Shown one piece after another: positions 8,601 through 16,299 of a stretch of 19,840 nt of DNA (its first letter is position 1; every line of letters starts with the position of its first letter). The notes below the pieces were generated by a model. The model searched no databases. It saw only the letters and a program-made list of their open reading frames with translations, and had not been told where the DNA came from. The stretch is from RGIG5299 sp045542315 (lineage in GTDB: Bacteria; Bacillota; Clostridia; Oscillospirales; RGIG5299). The position numbers and the translations under genes were made by a program. The stretch covers positions 1-19,840 of the forward strand of contig JAZQKU010000040.1 of the NCBI GenBank assembly GCA_045542315.1, written 5' to 3'.

Positions 8601-9409
8601 AGGAGCTTATTCGAATCTCGGGCCTTTCGCACGGTACCGACGTTTGGCTCGGAAACGCGAAGGACCTTATCACCGCAGGCACCGCAACTCTTAAGGAGGC
8701 GGTCTGCACCCGTGACGATATTATGATCTATCTTATCTCAAAGGGACTTCCCCCGAAAAGCTCCTTCGTTATTATGGAGGCGGTGCGTAAGGGTAAGGGC
8801 TTAAAGCCCGAGTGGGAGGAGCTTATGAGGGAGCATAGTGTTCCCGAATGGTATATCGACTCCTGCAAAAAGATCAAATATATGTTCCCCAAGGCTCACG
8901 CCGTTGCCTACGTTACCATGGCTCTACGAATTGCCTATTTCAAGGTTTATTATCCCTTGCAGTTCTACGCCACCTACTTCTCGGTGCGAGGCGATTATTT
9001 CGACAGCTCCGTTATGGCAAAGGGCGAGGAGGCGGTTTTGGCAAAAATTGCCGAAATCAAAGCGAATCCCGATGCCTCCGCAAAGGATAAGGATTCGATT
9101 ACCGTTATGGACGCCGCCGTTGAGATGTATCGCCGCGGCTTCGATTTCGCTCCCATCGACCTTTATAAATCAGATGCAAAAAGGTTCAAAGTAATAGACG
9201 ATAAAAGACTTTTACCGCCTCTTTCAAGTCTTGCGGGCGTTGGAGAAAACGCAGCCGTTCAGATTGCTAAGGAAAGAGAAAACGGCGAGTTTACCACCAT
9301 TGAAAGCTTCAGAGTCCGCACGGGAGTTAACAAGACGGTCACCGAGGCGCTTATGAGCGAGGGCATTTTCGGCGATACTCCCGAAAGCTCACAGCTTTCT
9401 TTCTTCTGA
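5693..9409 (+). CDS. polC: DNA polymerase III alpha subunit, PolC type, lacking the proofreading exonuclease insertion
   Basis: This is the replicative C-family polymerase. In order it has an N-terminal domain, an OB fold (about residues 225-310), and a PHP domain from 325 with metal ligands H329, H331, D338, H363, E388, H410, C461, D537 and H539. The polymerase core follows with zinc motifs CPKC (710-713) and CPVC (735-738) and catalytic D764 and D766 (PDIDLNFSGEYQ) and D889 (LKLDILGHDDP). It ends with a helix-hairpin-helix region and the clamp-binding motif QLSFF. At 1238 residues it is about 200 shorter than the usual PolC of about 1430. The DEDD exonuclease normally inserted after the IIYGMEGYLVED strand is absent; a linker at about 394-407 replaces it, and no FDVETTG-like motif occurs anywhere. 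The polymerase residues are intact, so this is a functional-looking gene. The ribosome binding site is weak (TAGG over the ispG stop). Confidence 0.96.
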   Translation: MQGQRSLKEIFKEYVEQGGAADIFDAALSHHIELVKSTAELTVTVRLARYVQSELIAEAERGLVDCYHFNSVKFLPRYTERELTPENVTDSLMLMKNRAFYGFLADSEVLVNGSSVLFKSRHSLVALNEAEISAFLSSVFDMPVKAEFSCDNTVDFKAETEKELSEYKISAKELEVLPSLKAEKKPQKSGFNRFREKKTVTEATVYGYNTQMLATPIKELDFEATNICFEGMVFGYNKDENRVTKDGRRMIILFNVTDYTGSLKVKIFDYTDKLEEVPSRLKNGMYVKIMGSLEYDQFKRMNLIKPLCIEETEPPKKTDNATDKRIELHCHTNMSSMDAIASAEELVKRALDYGHKAIAITDHGVVQSFPDAMKAAKGKDIKIIYGMEGYLVEDNFKELREKKQKVSYSHIIFLVKNAAGLKNLYKMVSESCVDNLYKARPMVTKSMVEKYRDGLIIGSACSEGELYKMILDGKTDEEIIKAIEMYDYLEVQPIKNDYYLIRGDRQKLSGEEALRDIVRRIIRIAKNTGRLFVATGDVHFLNERDEIFRRVIMGGLGFSDADSQPPLYYRTTDEMLSEFDYLDKDDAYDAVIGNPAKIADMIEVIKPISDEFCPPVIENSEEQLKELTYSKAYEIYGDPLPDIVKARIEKELNSICSNGFSVMYMIAQKLVYKSLSDGYLVGSRGSVGSSFVAFLSGITEVNSLKAHYVCPKCKYSDFEPKTACGVGVDMPEADCPVCGERMKKDGWDIPFETFLGFDGDKTPDIDLNFSGEYQPVAHKFVEELFGEGHVFRAGTIGSLADKTAFGFAKKYFEERNMNVSTVEVERVASGCLGVKRTTGQHPGGVIVVPRDREITDFCPIQHPADDADNPILTTHFDYHKIDQNLLKLDILGHDDPTMIRMLEDITGIDATKIPIYDEGVLSLFTSNKALKYVKELPETVTDKTGALLIPEFGTEFVRGMLADTKPTTIEELIRISGLSHGTDVWLGNAKDLITAGTATLKEAVCTRDDIMIYLISKGLPPKSSFVIMEAVRKGKGLKPEWEELMREHSVPEWYIDSCKKIKYMFPKAHAVAYVTMALRIAYFKVYYPLQFYATYFSVRGDYFDSSVMAKGEEAVLAKIAEIKANPDASAKDKDSITVMDAAVEMYRRGFDFAPIDLYKSDAKRFKVIDDKRLLPPLSSLAGVGENAAVQIAKERENGEFTTIESFRVRTGVNKTVTEALMSEGIFGDTPESSQLSFF

Positions 9410-9424
9410 TTTTTAAAAAATTAC

Positions 9425-9453
9425 TTGACAAATTCGTTTTATTGTGTTATCAT
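9425..9453 (+). promoter_or_regulatory. Promoter of the histidine operon
   Basis: A consensus -35 TTGACA (9425-9430) is followed after 17 bases by TATCAT (9448-9453), preceded by TG at 9445-9446 (extended -10). Transcription should start near 9460, giving a leader of about 38 bases to the hisZ TTG. The promoter begins 16 bases after the polC stop and no hairpin terminator separates polC from it, so read-through from polC is also likely. Confidence 0.85.
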
Positions 9454-9460
9454 TTTACTA

Positions 9461-9476
9461 CGCTAAAGCGCTAAAT
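9461..9476 (+). repeat. Tandem repeat at the histidine-operon transcription start
   Basis: CGCTAAAG at 9461-9468 is followed directly by CGCTAAAT at 9469-9476, two copies matching in seven of eight bases. CGCT-AA-AGCG within it also has 4-base dyad arms. The position, one base after the predicted start site, would suit an operator, but no regulator is identified and such a short repeat may be chance. Confidence 0.35.
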
Positions 9477-9497
9477 TGTGTAAAGGACGTGTTTCCC

Positions 9498-10676
9498 TTG
9501 TCTAAAGTCTTCGGAATCCCCTCGAATACGGGCGATCTTCTCTTTTGCGAATGCGAGAGCCGCAGAGAACTTGAGCGCCGAATACTTAAGCTTTTTTCTG
9601 AATACGGATATAATGAAATAATCACTCCCACGTTGGAGTATTACGAGCTTTTTATTAAAAACAAATCGTTTAACGACGACGAGATGTTCAAGCTCACCGA
9701 CTCTAAAAACCGTTTGGTGGTTTTAAGGCCCGACTCTACCGTTCCCGTGGGAAGAATAATCTCCACCAAGCTAAAGGGCACAGCCTTCCCCTTAAGACTT
9801 TGCTATGACCAGAACGTTTTCAGAGCAAACAGTCTTTTCAGCTTAAAGCGCGACGAGATAACCGAATGCGGCATCGAGCTTGTGGGAATAGGCGGCATAA
9901 GGGCCGACATTGAGGCGCTTACACTTGCTATTAACGTTTTGAAGAAGACGGTAAAGACCGGCTTTAAGATCGAGATCGGTACCGCCTGCTATTTCGACGC
10001 CCTTACCGACGAGCTTTCACTTTCCGAATCGGAAAAGGATGAGTTAAGAGGTGTTATTGCCGATAAAAACTTCGCCCTTCTTGACACTATGGTTTCAAAA
10101 TACGGTGAAAAGGCAAGCGAGCTTCGCAAAATGCCCAAGAGATTCGGCGATATTTCGGTTATAGACGAGGCACTTAAAAGCGCTCCCAACGAAAAGGCAA
10201 AAAGCGCTCTTTCCTATCTTTCCGTCGTTTGCAAAAAGCTTGCAAGCCTCGGCTACGGCGATATGATAATGATCGATCTCGGATTGGTCAACAAGATAGA
10301 CTACTACACCGGTATAGTTTTCAGAGGCTACGTTGAGTCGCAGGGTGAGGCAGTGCTTTCGGGCGGCAGATACGATTCTCTCTTTGAGGAAGACGGCAAA
10401 TTCCTTCCCGCAGTCGGCTTTTCCGCCAACGTCGATGCGATAAACGGCGTTATCTGCAAGGCGCCCGCCGTAAAGGTGCCCGACGCCGTTATTTTCTATG
10501 CCGACGGCTTTGAAAAAGAGGCCTTCGAGCTTTTTGCTTCGCTTAAGGCCGAAAAGATATCTGCGGAGCTTTCGGTATTCGGCACTGTTTCCGAAACCGC
10601 AGACTACTGTAAAAAAATAAATGCAAAATCGCTTTACAGCGTTACCGAAAACGGAGTTAAGGAGGAATCGTTTTGA
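9498..10676 (+). CDS. hisZ: ATP phosphoribosyltransferase regulatory subunit
   Basis: This paralogue of histidyl-tRNA synthetase has no aminoacylation role. It forms the hetero-octamer with short HisG that carries out the first step of histidine synthesis and its feedback control. The 392-residue product has the class II synthetase-like core: YNEIITPTLEYYELF, LRPDSTVPVGR, CYDQNVFRAN, EITECGIELVG, and SGGRYDSLF near residue 305. The block corresponding to the HisRS RGLDYY motif reads NKIDYYTG, without the catalytic Arg, which favours HisZ over HisS. It directly precedes a short hisG, the expected partner. I chose TTG 9498 because AAAGGAC at 9482-9488 is correctly spaced. Starts farther upstream would lie inside the promoter, and GTG 9489 is too close to the ribosome binding site. 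It is the first gene of the operon. Confidence 0.93.
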   Translation: MSKVFGIPSNTGDLLFCECESRRELERRILKLFSEYGYNEIITPTLEYYELFIKNKSFNDDEMFKLTDSKNRLVVLRPDSTVPVGRIISTKLKGTAFPLRLCYDQNVFRANSLFSLKRDEITECGIELVGIGGIRADIEALTLAINVLKKTVKTGFKIEIGTACYFDALTDELSLSESEKDELRGVIADKNFALLDTMVSKYGEKASELRKMPKRFGDISVIDEALKSAPNEKAKSALSYLSVVCKKLASLGYGDMIMIDLGLVNKIDYYTGIVFRGYVESQGEAVLSGGRYDSLFEEDGKFLPAVGFSANVDAINGVICKAPAVKVPDAVIFYADGFEKEAFELFASLKAEKISAELSVFGTVSETADYCKKINAKSLYSVTENGVKEESF

Positions 10677-11296
10677 GCTTAAGAATTGCACTTACAAAGG
10701 GACGTCTTGAAAAAAAGACCGTTGAGCTTTTCAAGGCCTCCGGCTTTGACGTAAACGAGCTTGAAAACAAAGGAAGAAAGCTCTTTATCCCCGTTCCCAA
10801 TTTCGACCTCGAGGTAGTGCTTGCGAAATCGCCCGACGTTATTACCTACGTTGAGCGCGGCGTTTGCGATATGGGTATCGTCGGAAAGGATACCATTATG
10901 GAGCACGGAAAGCAGCTTTACGAGATAATGGATCTCGGCTTCGGAAAATGCCGTTTTGCTCTCATTGCAAAAAACGCGGAAGCGGTCACGGGCGGCTACA
11001 AAAAGAAGATAATAGCAACGAAATATCCCAAGGTGGCAAAGGATTATTTCGACTCTAAAAATATTGATATTGAGATAATCAAGATAGACGGCTCGGTTGA
11101 GCTTGCTCCCCTTTTGGGGCTTTCCGACGGTATCGTTGATATCGTTGAAACGGGAACCACCATAAAGGAAAACGGGCTTAACATTATAGAGGAGATCGCA
11201 CCCTCGTCGGCGCGTCTTATCGTCAACGTTGCAAGCATGAAGATGAAGAAGGATAAGATCGAAGCCTTCCTCGATGCTATCAAGGAGAATTTATAA
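10673..11296 (+). CDS. hisG: ATP phosphoribosyltransferase, catalytic subunit (short form)
   Basis: This enzyme commits PRPP and ATP to histidine synthesis, giving phosphoribosyl-ATP. At 207 residues it is the short form, which lacks the C-terminal regulatory ACT-like domain and needs HisZ; hisZ lies immediately upstream. Recognisable blocks are LRIALTKGRLEKKT at the N-terminus, VERGVCDMGIVGKD, LGFGKCRFAL, and the PRPP-binding loop GIVDIVETGTTIKENGL near residues 148-164. The start is TTG 10673, overlapping the hisZ stop (TTGA), with a strong AAGGAGG at 10659-10665. That arrangement suggests coupled translation to keep the two subunits in balance. The stop overlaps the hisD start by one base. 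Confidence 0.96.
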   Translation: MSLRIALTKGRLEKKTVELFKASGFDVNELENKGRKLFIPVPNFDLEVVLAKSPDVITYVERGVCDMGIVGKDTIMEHGKQLYEIMDLGFGKCRFALIAKNAEAVTGGYKKKIIATKYPKVAKDYFDSKNIDIEIIKIDGSVELAPLLGLSDGIVDIVETGTTIKENGLNIIEEIAPSSARLIVNVASMKMKKDKIEAFLDAIKENL

Positions 11297-12585
11297 TGGA
11301 TATTATTTTTAAGGGAAACGGCGTTTTTGAAAAAACGGCGCTTTTGAAAAAAAGAAGCGACGGTGTTAACAAGGACGTTACCAAGGCCGTTTCCGAAATA
11401 ATTGCAGAGGTCGCCGCAGGCGGCGATGCAGCGGTTAAAAAATACACCGAGAAATTTGACGGCCGTGCTCCCGAGCGGTTTGAGGTGCCTCTTTCTCTTG
11501 CAAAGGAGGCAAAGGAAAAGGCCGATCCCTTTTTCGTTTCGTCGCTTGAAAAGGCAGCCGAAAATATAAGAAAATTTCACGCGCGCCAGCTCCCCGTGGG
11601 TTATACCATTTCGGAAAACGGCGCGGTTACGGGTCAGAGGATAAGAGGGCTCAAAAGAGTAGGTCTTTACGTTCCGGGCGGAACGGCGGCTTACCCCTCG
11701 ACAGTGCTTATGAATGCCGTTCCCGCAAAGGTGGCGGGCGTTTCGGAGCTTATTATGGTAACGCCTCCCTTAAAGGACGGCACCGTTAATCCCGATATAC
11801 TCACCGCAGCCTATATAGCGGGAGTTGACAGAATTTTCGCAATGGGCGGCGCACAAGCCGTTGCTGCCCTTGCTTATGGCACAGAGTCGGTTCCGAAGGT
11901 CGATAAGATAGTAGGTCCCGGCAATATATTCGTTGCAACCGCAAAAAGAGAGGTTTACGGCAAGGTCGATATCGATATGATCGCCGGCCCCTCCGAGATA
12001 CTCATTATAGCCGACAAAAGCGCAAATCCCAAATTCATTGCCGCAGATATGCTTTCGCAGGCAGAGCATGACCGTCTTGCCTCGGCAATTCTGGTCACCG
12101 ATTCGGAATCGCTTGCCATCTCTGTTGTTTCCGAGCTTGAAAGACAGCTCAATTACCTTGAAAGAAGCGATTTTGCCCGTGAGGCCCTTAAAAACAGCGG
12201 TGCGATATTCGTTATGGAGGATATTGAAAAATGCTTTGAGGTCGCAAACGATTTTGCTCCCGAGCATCTTGAAATAGCGCTTCCCGACGCAGATAAATAC
12301 CTTGATAAAATCGAAAACGCCGGCTCCGTTTTCCTCGGAGAGTTTTCTCCCGAGCCGCTCGGAGATTATTTTGCAGGTCCCAACCACGTCCTTCCCACCT
12401 CGGGCACCGCTCGCTTCTTCTCTCCCCTTTCAACCGACGATTTTCTTAAAAAGACGCAGTTTATAAGCTACACCGAGGAAGCACTCGCAAGAGTCAAGGA
12501 CAATATAACGGCTATCGCGAAAAAAGAGGGGCTTACCGCTCACGCAAACTCGATTACCGTAAGATTTGAGGATAAAGATGTTTAA
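11296..12585 (+). CDS. hisD: Histidinol dehydrogenase
   Basis: This 429-residue zinc enzyme performs the last two oxidations, histidinol to histidinal to histidine, with two NAD+. The family signature is complete: VGPGNIFVATAKREVYG, DIDMIAGPSEILIIAD, then LSQAEHD with the zinc-binding Gln and His. The catalytic pair is in FAPEHLEIALPD, and GPNHVLPTSGTARFFSPL and the final GLTAHANSI supply the remaining conserved histidines. The start is ATG 11296 with AAGGAG at 11282-11287; it overlaps the hisG stop by one base. The end overlaps the hisC start by eight bases. Length and motifs are normal. Confidence 0.97.
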   Translation: MDIIFKGNGVFEKTALLKKRSDGVNKDVTKAVSEIIAEVAAGGDAAVKKYTEKFDGRAPERFEVPLSLAKEAKEKADPFFVSSLEKAAENIRKFHARQLPVGYTISENGAVTGQRIRGLKRVGLYVPGGTAAYPSTVLMNAVPAKVAGVSELIMVTPPLKDGTVNPDILTAAYIAGVDRIFAMGGAQAVAALAYGTESVPKVDKIVGPGNIFVATAKREVYGKVDIDMIAGPSEILIIADKSANPKFIAADMLSQAEHDRLASAILVTDSESLAISVVSELERQLNYLERSDFAREALKNSGAIFVMEDIEKCFEVANDFAPEHLEIALPDADKYLDKIENAGSVFLGEFSPEPLGDYFAGPNHVLPTSGTARFFSPLSTDDFLKKTQFISYTEEALARVKDNITAIAKKEGLTAHANSITVRFEDKDV

Positions 12586-13624
12586 ACTTTCAAAAAAATC
12601 CGAGGGCTTTACCCCCTACGAGCCGCTTAAAGGAGATTTCAGGATCAGGCTCGATGCAAACGAAAGCTTTATAGTGCCCTCGAAGGCTCTTGAAAATAAA
12701 ATAATCCGTGCCGTAAGGGCGGAAAATCTCAACCGATACCCCGACCCGACAGCGTTTGGGCTTTGCGAGGCGTTTGCCTTGGCTTACGGCGTTAAGACCG
12801 AAGAGGTTGCCGCCTCAAACGGCTCTGATGAAATGATCTCGGTGCTTTACAACGCCTTTATGGACGAGGGTGACAGGATACTCGTCACCGAGCCCGATTT
12901 CTCGATGTACCGTTTTTACGCCTCCCTCGCAGGCTACGAGGTGATTTCTCTTAAAAAGAAGAATTTAAAGCCGTCGGTCAAGGATATAATCAAAAAAATC
13001 GAAACCGAAAGACCGAGAATTTTTATTTTTTCAAATCCCTGCAACCCCACCGGCTACGGAATAAAGAAATCCGACGTTTTAAAGATTGCAGAGGCCGCCG
13101 GCAAGGTAGGCACTCTCGTTGTTGCCGATGAGGCCTATATGGAGTTCTGGGATCAGTCGGTGATTCCTTACATTAACGATTTTGACAATCTGCTTGTTAT
13201 GAAGACCTGCTCGAAGGCTTTGGGCTCCGCCTCCCTTCGCGTTGGTTTTTCGGTTGCACCGAAGCGTCTTACCGACGTTATAAAGATGGTGAAGCCCCCT
13301 TATAACGTAAGCGCCTATTCGCAGGCCGCCGCAAGAGTAATTCTTGAGGAAAAGGATTACGTTAAAAAGGTTTCAAGGCAGATAGTTTTGAGAAAAAAGG
13401 AGCTTTACCGCGGACTTAAAGCGCTTGAACGCGACGGCTTCAGGGTGCTTCCCTCCGTTTCCAACTTCGTTGTGGTTTTAAGTGAAAATGCGAGGGCGAT
13501 CTTTGATGAGCTTCTTAAAAAGGGCATTGCGGTAAGGTGCTTTAACGGATTTTTGAGAATCACCGCCGGCTCCAAAAAGGAAAACGCCGAGGTAATTTCG
13601 GCGATTTTCGAAATTTTAAATTAA
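12578..13624 (+). CDS. hisC: Histidinol-phosphate aminotransferase
   Basis: This fold-type I PLP enzyme transfers an amino group from glutamate to imidazole-acetol phosphate, giving histidinol phosphate. The product is 348 residues. It shows RLDANESF near the N-terminus, NRYPDPTA, NGSDEMIS (phosphate anchor region), FSNPCNPTGYG, ADEAYMEFW and the PLP-binding lysine K213 in TCSKALGSASLRVGF. I chose ATG 12578, with GAGGA five bases upstream. A TTG at 12566 would add four residues without support. The gene overlaps hisD by eight bases in another frame. HisC enzymes can act on related substrates such as aromatic or tyrosine precursors, but its place in the operon makes the histidine role clear. 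Confidence 0.95.
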   Translation: MFKLSKKSEGFTPYEPLKGDFRIRLDANESFIVPSKALENKIIRAVRAENLNRYPDPTAFGLCEAFALAYGVKTEEVAASNGSDEMISVLYNAFMDEGDRILVTEPDFSMYRFYASLAGYEVISLKKKNLKPSVKDIIKKIETERPRIFIFSNPCNPTGYGIKKSDVLKIAEAAGKVGTLVVADEAYMEFWDQSVIPYINDFDNLLVMKTCSKALGSASLRVGFSVAPKRLTDVIKMVKPPYNVSAYSQAAARVILEEKDYVKKVSRQIVLRKKELYRGLKALERDGFRVLPSVSNFVVVLSENARAIFDELLKKGIAVRCFNGFLRITAGSKKENAEVISAIFEILN

Positions 13625-13644
13625 GACCGAAAGGATCTGTAATT

Positions 13645-14220
13645 ATGGAATTTAAAAGAACCACGAAGGAAACCGACATTTCTCTTTCCTTAGAGCTTTA
13701 CGGAAGCGGAAAGGCAGAGGTAACGACCGGAGTTGGATTTTTCGACCATATGATAACCCTGCTTGCCGTTCACGCAGGCTTTGACCTTAAGCTTAACGTC
13801 GTGGGGGATCTTCACGTCGATATGCACCACACCGTTGAGGATACGGGTATAGTGCTCGGCTCTGCCATATCCAAGCTGCTTGGCGATAAGTCGGGCATTA
13901 ACCGCTACGGAAGCTTTTTCGTGCCTATGGACGAGGCTCTCGGCTTTTGCTCTCTTGATTTTTCGGGAAGACCGTATCTCGTGCTTGATTGCCCTTTAAA
14001 GGGCGAGAAGGTGGGAGATTTCGATTCTCAGATGCTCGTTGAGTTTTTAAGAGCCTTTTCGCAAAACGCAGGGCTTACCCTTCACTTAAGGCTTATCTAC
14101 GGTGACAACGACCATCACAAGGTCGAGGCGCTCTTCAAGGCGCTTGCACACGCAATAAAGGAAGCTGTTTCAAAATCGGGCACGAATACCGTGCTCTCAT
14201 CTAAAGGAAGTCTTGAATGA
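13645..14220 (+). CDS. hisB: Imidazoleglycerol-phosphate dehydratase (monofunctional)
   Basis: This manganese enzyme dehydrates imidazoleglycerol phosphate to imidazole-acetol phosphate, the substrate of HisC. The product is 191 residues, the size of the stand-alone dehydratase, so the N-terminal histidinol-phosphatase domain found in enterobacterial HisB is absent. Metal-binding motifs are FFDHM, DMHHTVEDTGI and GDNDHHKVEALFKALAHA near the C-terminus, with further conserved GRPYLV and FLRAFSQNAGLTLH. The start is ATG 13645, with AAAGGA at 13629-13634. This is one of the few junctions in the operon with a real gap (20 bases after hisC). The stop overlaps the hisH start by four bases. Confidence 0.97.
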   Translation: MEFKRTTKETDISLSLELYGSGKAEVTTGVGFFDHMITLLAVHAGFDLKLNVVGDLHVDMHHTVEDTGIVLGSAISKLLGDKSGINRYGSFFVPMDEALGFCSLDFSGRPYLVLDCPLKGEKVGDFDSQMLVEFLRAFSQNAGLTLHLRLIYGDNDHHKVEALFKALAHAIKEAVSKSGTNTVLSSKGSLE

Positions 14221-14825
14221 TCGCAGTTATAGATTACGACGCAGGTAATATCCAAAGCGTTATAAAAGCAATTAAATATCTCGGCGCCGACGTTATTCTC
14301 ACCGATAAGGAAGAAGAGATCATGGCCGCCGATAAGGTCATTTTGCCGGGAGTGGGAGCATTCCCCGCCGCAATGGCGTCGCTTAACGCAAAGGGGCTTA
14401 TTCCCGTTATAAAAAAAGCGGCGGCAGTAAAGCCCTTTTTGGGAATCTGCCTCGGTATGCAGATTCTTTTTGAGAGGGGCTTTGAGTTCGAGGAGACCGA
14501 AGGACTTTCGCTCATTCCCGGTGAGGTACACCCGATAGATGCAAAGGGTCTTAAGATACCGCATATGGGTTGGAACAGTCTTGAAATCAAAAAGGATTGC
14601 GCCGTTACCAAAAATATTAAAAACGGCGATTACGTTTATTTCGTTCACTCCTTTGCCGCAAAAACCGATGAAAAATATATCGCGTCGGTTACCGATTACG
14701 GCGGCGAGATAGTCGCCTCCGTTTGCAACGGCAAGGTTTACGGAACCCAGTTCCACCCCGAAAAGAGCGGCGGCACGGGTCTTGACATTTTAAGAGGATT
14801 TCTCGATATTGAGGTAGCACTATGA
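14217..14825 (+). CDS. hisH: Imidazole glycerol phosphate synthase, glutaminase subunit
   Basis: This class I glutamine amidotransferase feeds ammonia through the HisF barrel for formation of the imidazole ring. The 202-residue product has the nucleophile Cys78 in GICLGMQILFE and the H180 and E182 pair in QFHPEKSG, completing the catalytic triad. The N-terminal IAVIDYDAGNIQSV and LPGVGAFPAAM blocks are also typical. The start is ATG 14217, overlapping hisB (ATGA), with AAGGAAG just upstream. Its partner hisF lies two genes downstream with hisA between them, the common order. Confidence 0.96.
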   Translation: MIAVIDYDAGNIQSVIKAIKYLGADVILTDKEEEIMAADKVILPGVGAFPAAMASLNAKGLIPVIKKAAAVKPFLGICLGMQILFERGFEFEETEGLSLIPGEVHPIDAKGLKIPHMGWNSLEIKKDCAVTKNIKNGDYVYFVHSFAAKTDEKYIASVTDYGGEIVASVCNGKVYGTQFHPEKSGGTGLDILRGFLDIEVAL

Positions 14826-15544
14826 TAATTCTTCCCGCAATAGATCTAAAGGACGGCAACTGCGTAAGACTTTACAAGGGCGACTATTCAACCGCCTCCC
14901 GTGTTGCCGAAAACGCCGTGGAAACCGCAAAAGGCTTTGAGGCCGCAGGCGCGGGCTATATCCACACCGTTGACCTTGACGGCGCCTTGGACGGCGTTAA
15001 AATTAACAGCGGCATCATTCTCGATATCGCGCATTCCGTTTCCGTCCCCGTTGAGGTGGGCGGCGGCATACGCACTCTTTCCGACATTGAATTTTACGTT
15101 GAAAACGGAATTTCGCGAGTAATTTTAGGCTCCGCCGCAGTTAAGGATTTTTCACTCGTTACGGAAGGCGTAAGGCTTTGGGGCGATAAGATCGCCGTAG
15201 GCATCGACGCTCTTGACAGAACGGTGAGAACAGTCGGCTGGACCGAGGACTCAAGGCTCGATTATATTGATTTCGCAAAAAAATGCGAGGCCGCAGGTGT
15301 TAAAAATATAATTTTCACCGACATTTCAAAGGACGGCACCTTAAACGGTCCGAATCTTGAGCAGCTTTTTGAGTTAAAGTGCGCCGTTTCCTGCGATATT
15401 ACCGCAAGCGGCGGAATCAAGTCTATTAACGATATCAGAGCTTTAAACGAAATGGGACTTTACGGCGCGATATGCGGAAAATCGATCTACTCAGGCACTC
15501 TTGACCTCAAAGAGGCCGTAGCGCTTACGAAGGGGGAAATATAA
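14822..15544 (+). CDS. hisA: Phosphoribosylformimino-5-aminoimidazole carboxamide ribotide isomerase
   Basis: This TIM-barrel isomerase carries out an Amadori rearrangement of ProFAR to PRFAR, the substrate of HisF. The product is 240 residues. The catalytic aspartates are D8 in ILPAIDLKDGNCVRL and D129 in VGIDALDRTVRT. Phosphate-binding loops VEVGGGIRTLSDIE and ASGGIKSINDI are present, as is FTDISKDGTLNGPN with the conserved Thr region. The start is ATG 14822, overlapping the hisH stop by four bases, with GAGGT upstream. The stop overlaps hisF by one base. No oddities are seen. The trpF-like dual enzyme PriA is unlikely outside Actinomycetota. Confidence 0.96.
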   Translation: MIILPAIDLKDGNCVRLYKGDYSTASRVAENAVETAKGFEAAGAGYIHTVDLDGALDGVKINSGIILDIAHSVSVPVEVGGGIRTLSDIEFYVENGISRVILGSAAVKDFSLVTEGVRLWGDKIAVGIDALDRTVRTVGWTEDSRLDYIDFAKKCEAAGVKNIIFTDISKDGTLNGPNLEQLFELKCAVSCDITASGGIKSINDIRALNEMGLYGAICGKSIYSGTLDLKEAVALTKGEI

Positions 15545-16299
15545 TGGTTGCAAAAAGAATAATTCCCTGTCTTGACGTTACCGGCGGAAGAGTCGTTAAG
15601 GGCGTTAATTTCGTGGGCTTAAAGGACGTTGGCGACCCCGTTGAGATCGCGAAGCAGTATGAGCTTCAGGGCGCCGACGAGCTTTGCTTCCTCGATATAA
15701 CCGCCTCGTTTGAGGGCAGAGAAACGATGCGCGAGGTTGTTGCAAGATGTGCCGACGAGGTTTTTATGCCTCTTACCGTCGGCGGCGGCTTAAAGAGCGC
15801 CGCAGATATCAAGGCGGTGCTTCGCGCGGGGGCTGACAAGGTTTCATTAAACTCAAGCGCAGTTAAAAATGAGGCTCTCATTTCGGAGGGTGCCGACATT
15901 TTCGGAAAACAGTGCATCGTAGTTGCTATCGACGCAAAGCGCGTTGACGGTCACTTCGAGGTGTTTATAAACGGAGGACGTGTCCCCACGGGGCTTGATG
16001 CGATCGAATGGGCAGCAAAAGTTGAAAAGCTCGGCGCAGGCGAGCTTTTGATTACCTCGATGGACACCGACGGAGTTAAAAACGGCTACGATCTTGAGCT
16101 GCTTGACGAAATTTGCCGCACTGTAAAAATTCCTGTCATCGCATCGGGCGGAGCGGGCAAGCTTGAGCATTTTTCAGAGGTCTTTAAAAAGACCGGCGTT
16201 GACGCCGCACTTGCCGCTTCCCTTTTTCACTACGGCGAGCTCAAGGTGCGTGACGTAAAGGAGCATCTTTACAAGGAGGGTATTCCGGTAAGAAGATGA
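15544..16299 (+). CDS. hisF: Imidazole glycerol phosphate synthase, cyclase subunit
   Basis: This is a TIM-barrel cyclase that uses ammonia from HisH to turn PRFAR into imidazoleglycerol phosphate and AICAR. The 251-residue product starts KRIIPCLDVTGGRVVKGVNF, with catalytic D11. The second catalytic residue is D130 in VVAIDAKRVDG. Phosphate loops MPLTVGGGLKSAADI and IASGGAGKLEHF and the ITSMDTDGVKNGYD segment are all typical. The start is ATG 15544, overlapping the hisA stop by one base, with GGGGGAAA upstream. The stop overlaps the hisI start by four bases. It is homologous to HisA, and the two adjacent genes reflect the known ancient duplication. Confidence 0.97.
   Translation: MVAKRIIPCLDVTGGRVVKGVNFVGLKDVGDPVEIAKQYELQGADELCFLDITASFEGRETMREVVARCADEVFMPLTVGGGLKSAADIKAVLRAGADKVSLNSSAVKNEALISEGADIFGKQCIVVAIDAKRVDGHFEVFINGGRVPTGLDAIEWAAKVEKLGAGELLITSMDTDGVKNGYDLELLDEICRTVKIPVIASGGAGKLEHFSEVFKKTGVDAALAASLFHYGELKVRDVKEHLYKEGIPVRR

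Noticed and set aside
9406..9424. TTTTTAAAAAA after the polC stop as a terminator
   Set aside because: It is a short A/T palindrome with no GC stem, so it would not stop transcription by itself.
9454..9497. T-box riboswitch or leader-peptide attenuator for the histidine operon
   Set aside because: Only about 38 bases separate the predicted transcription start from hisZ. There is no specifier hairpin, T-box sequence, histidine codon run or terminator hairpin.
9444..10676. hisZ read as histidyl-tRNA synthetase (hisS), or started at 9444
   Set aside because: The catalytic Arg of the HisRS RGLDYY motif is missing and a short hisG follows. A start at 9444 lies inside the extended -10 promoter.
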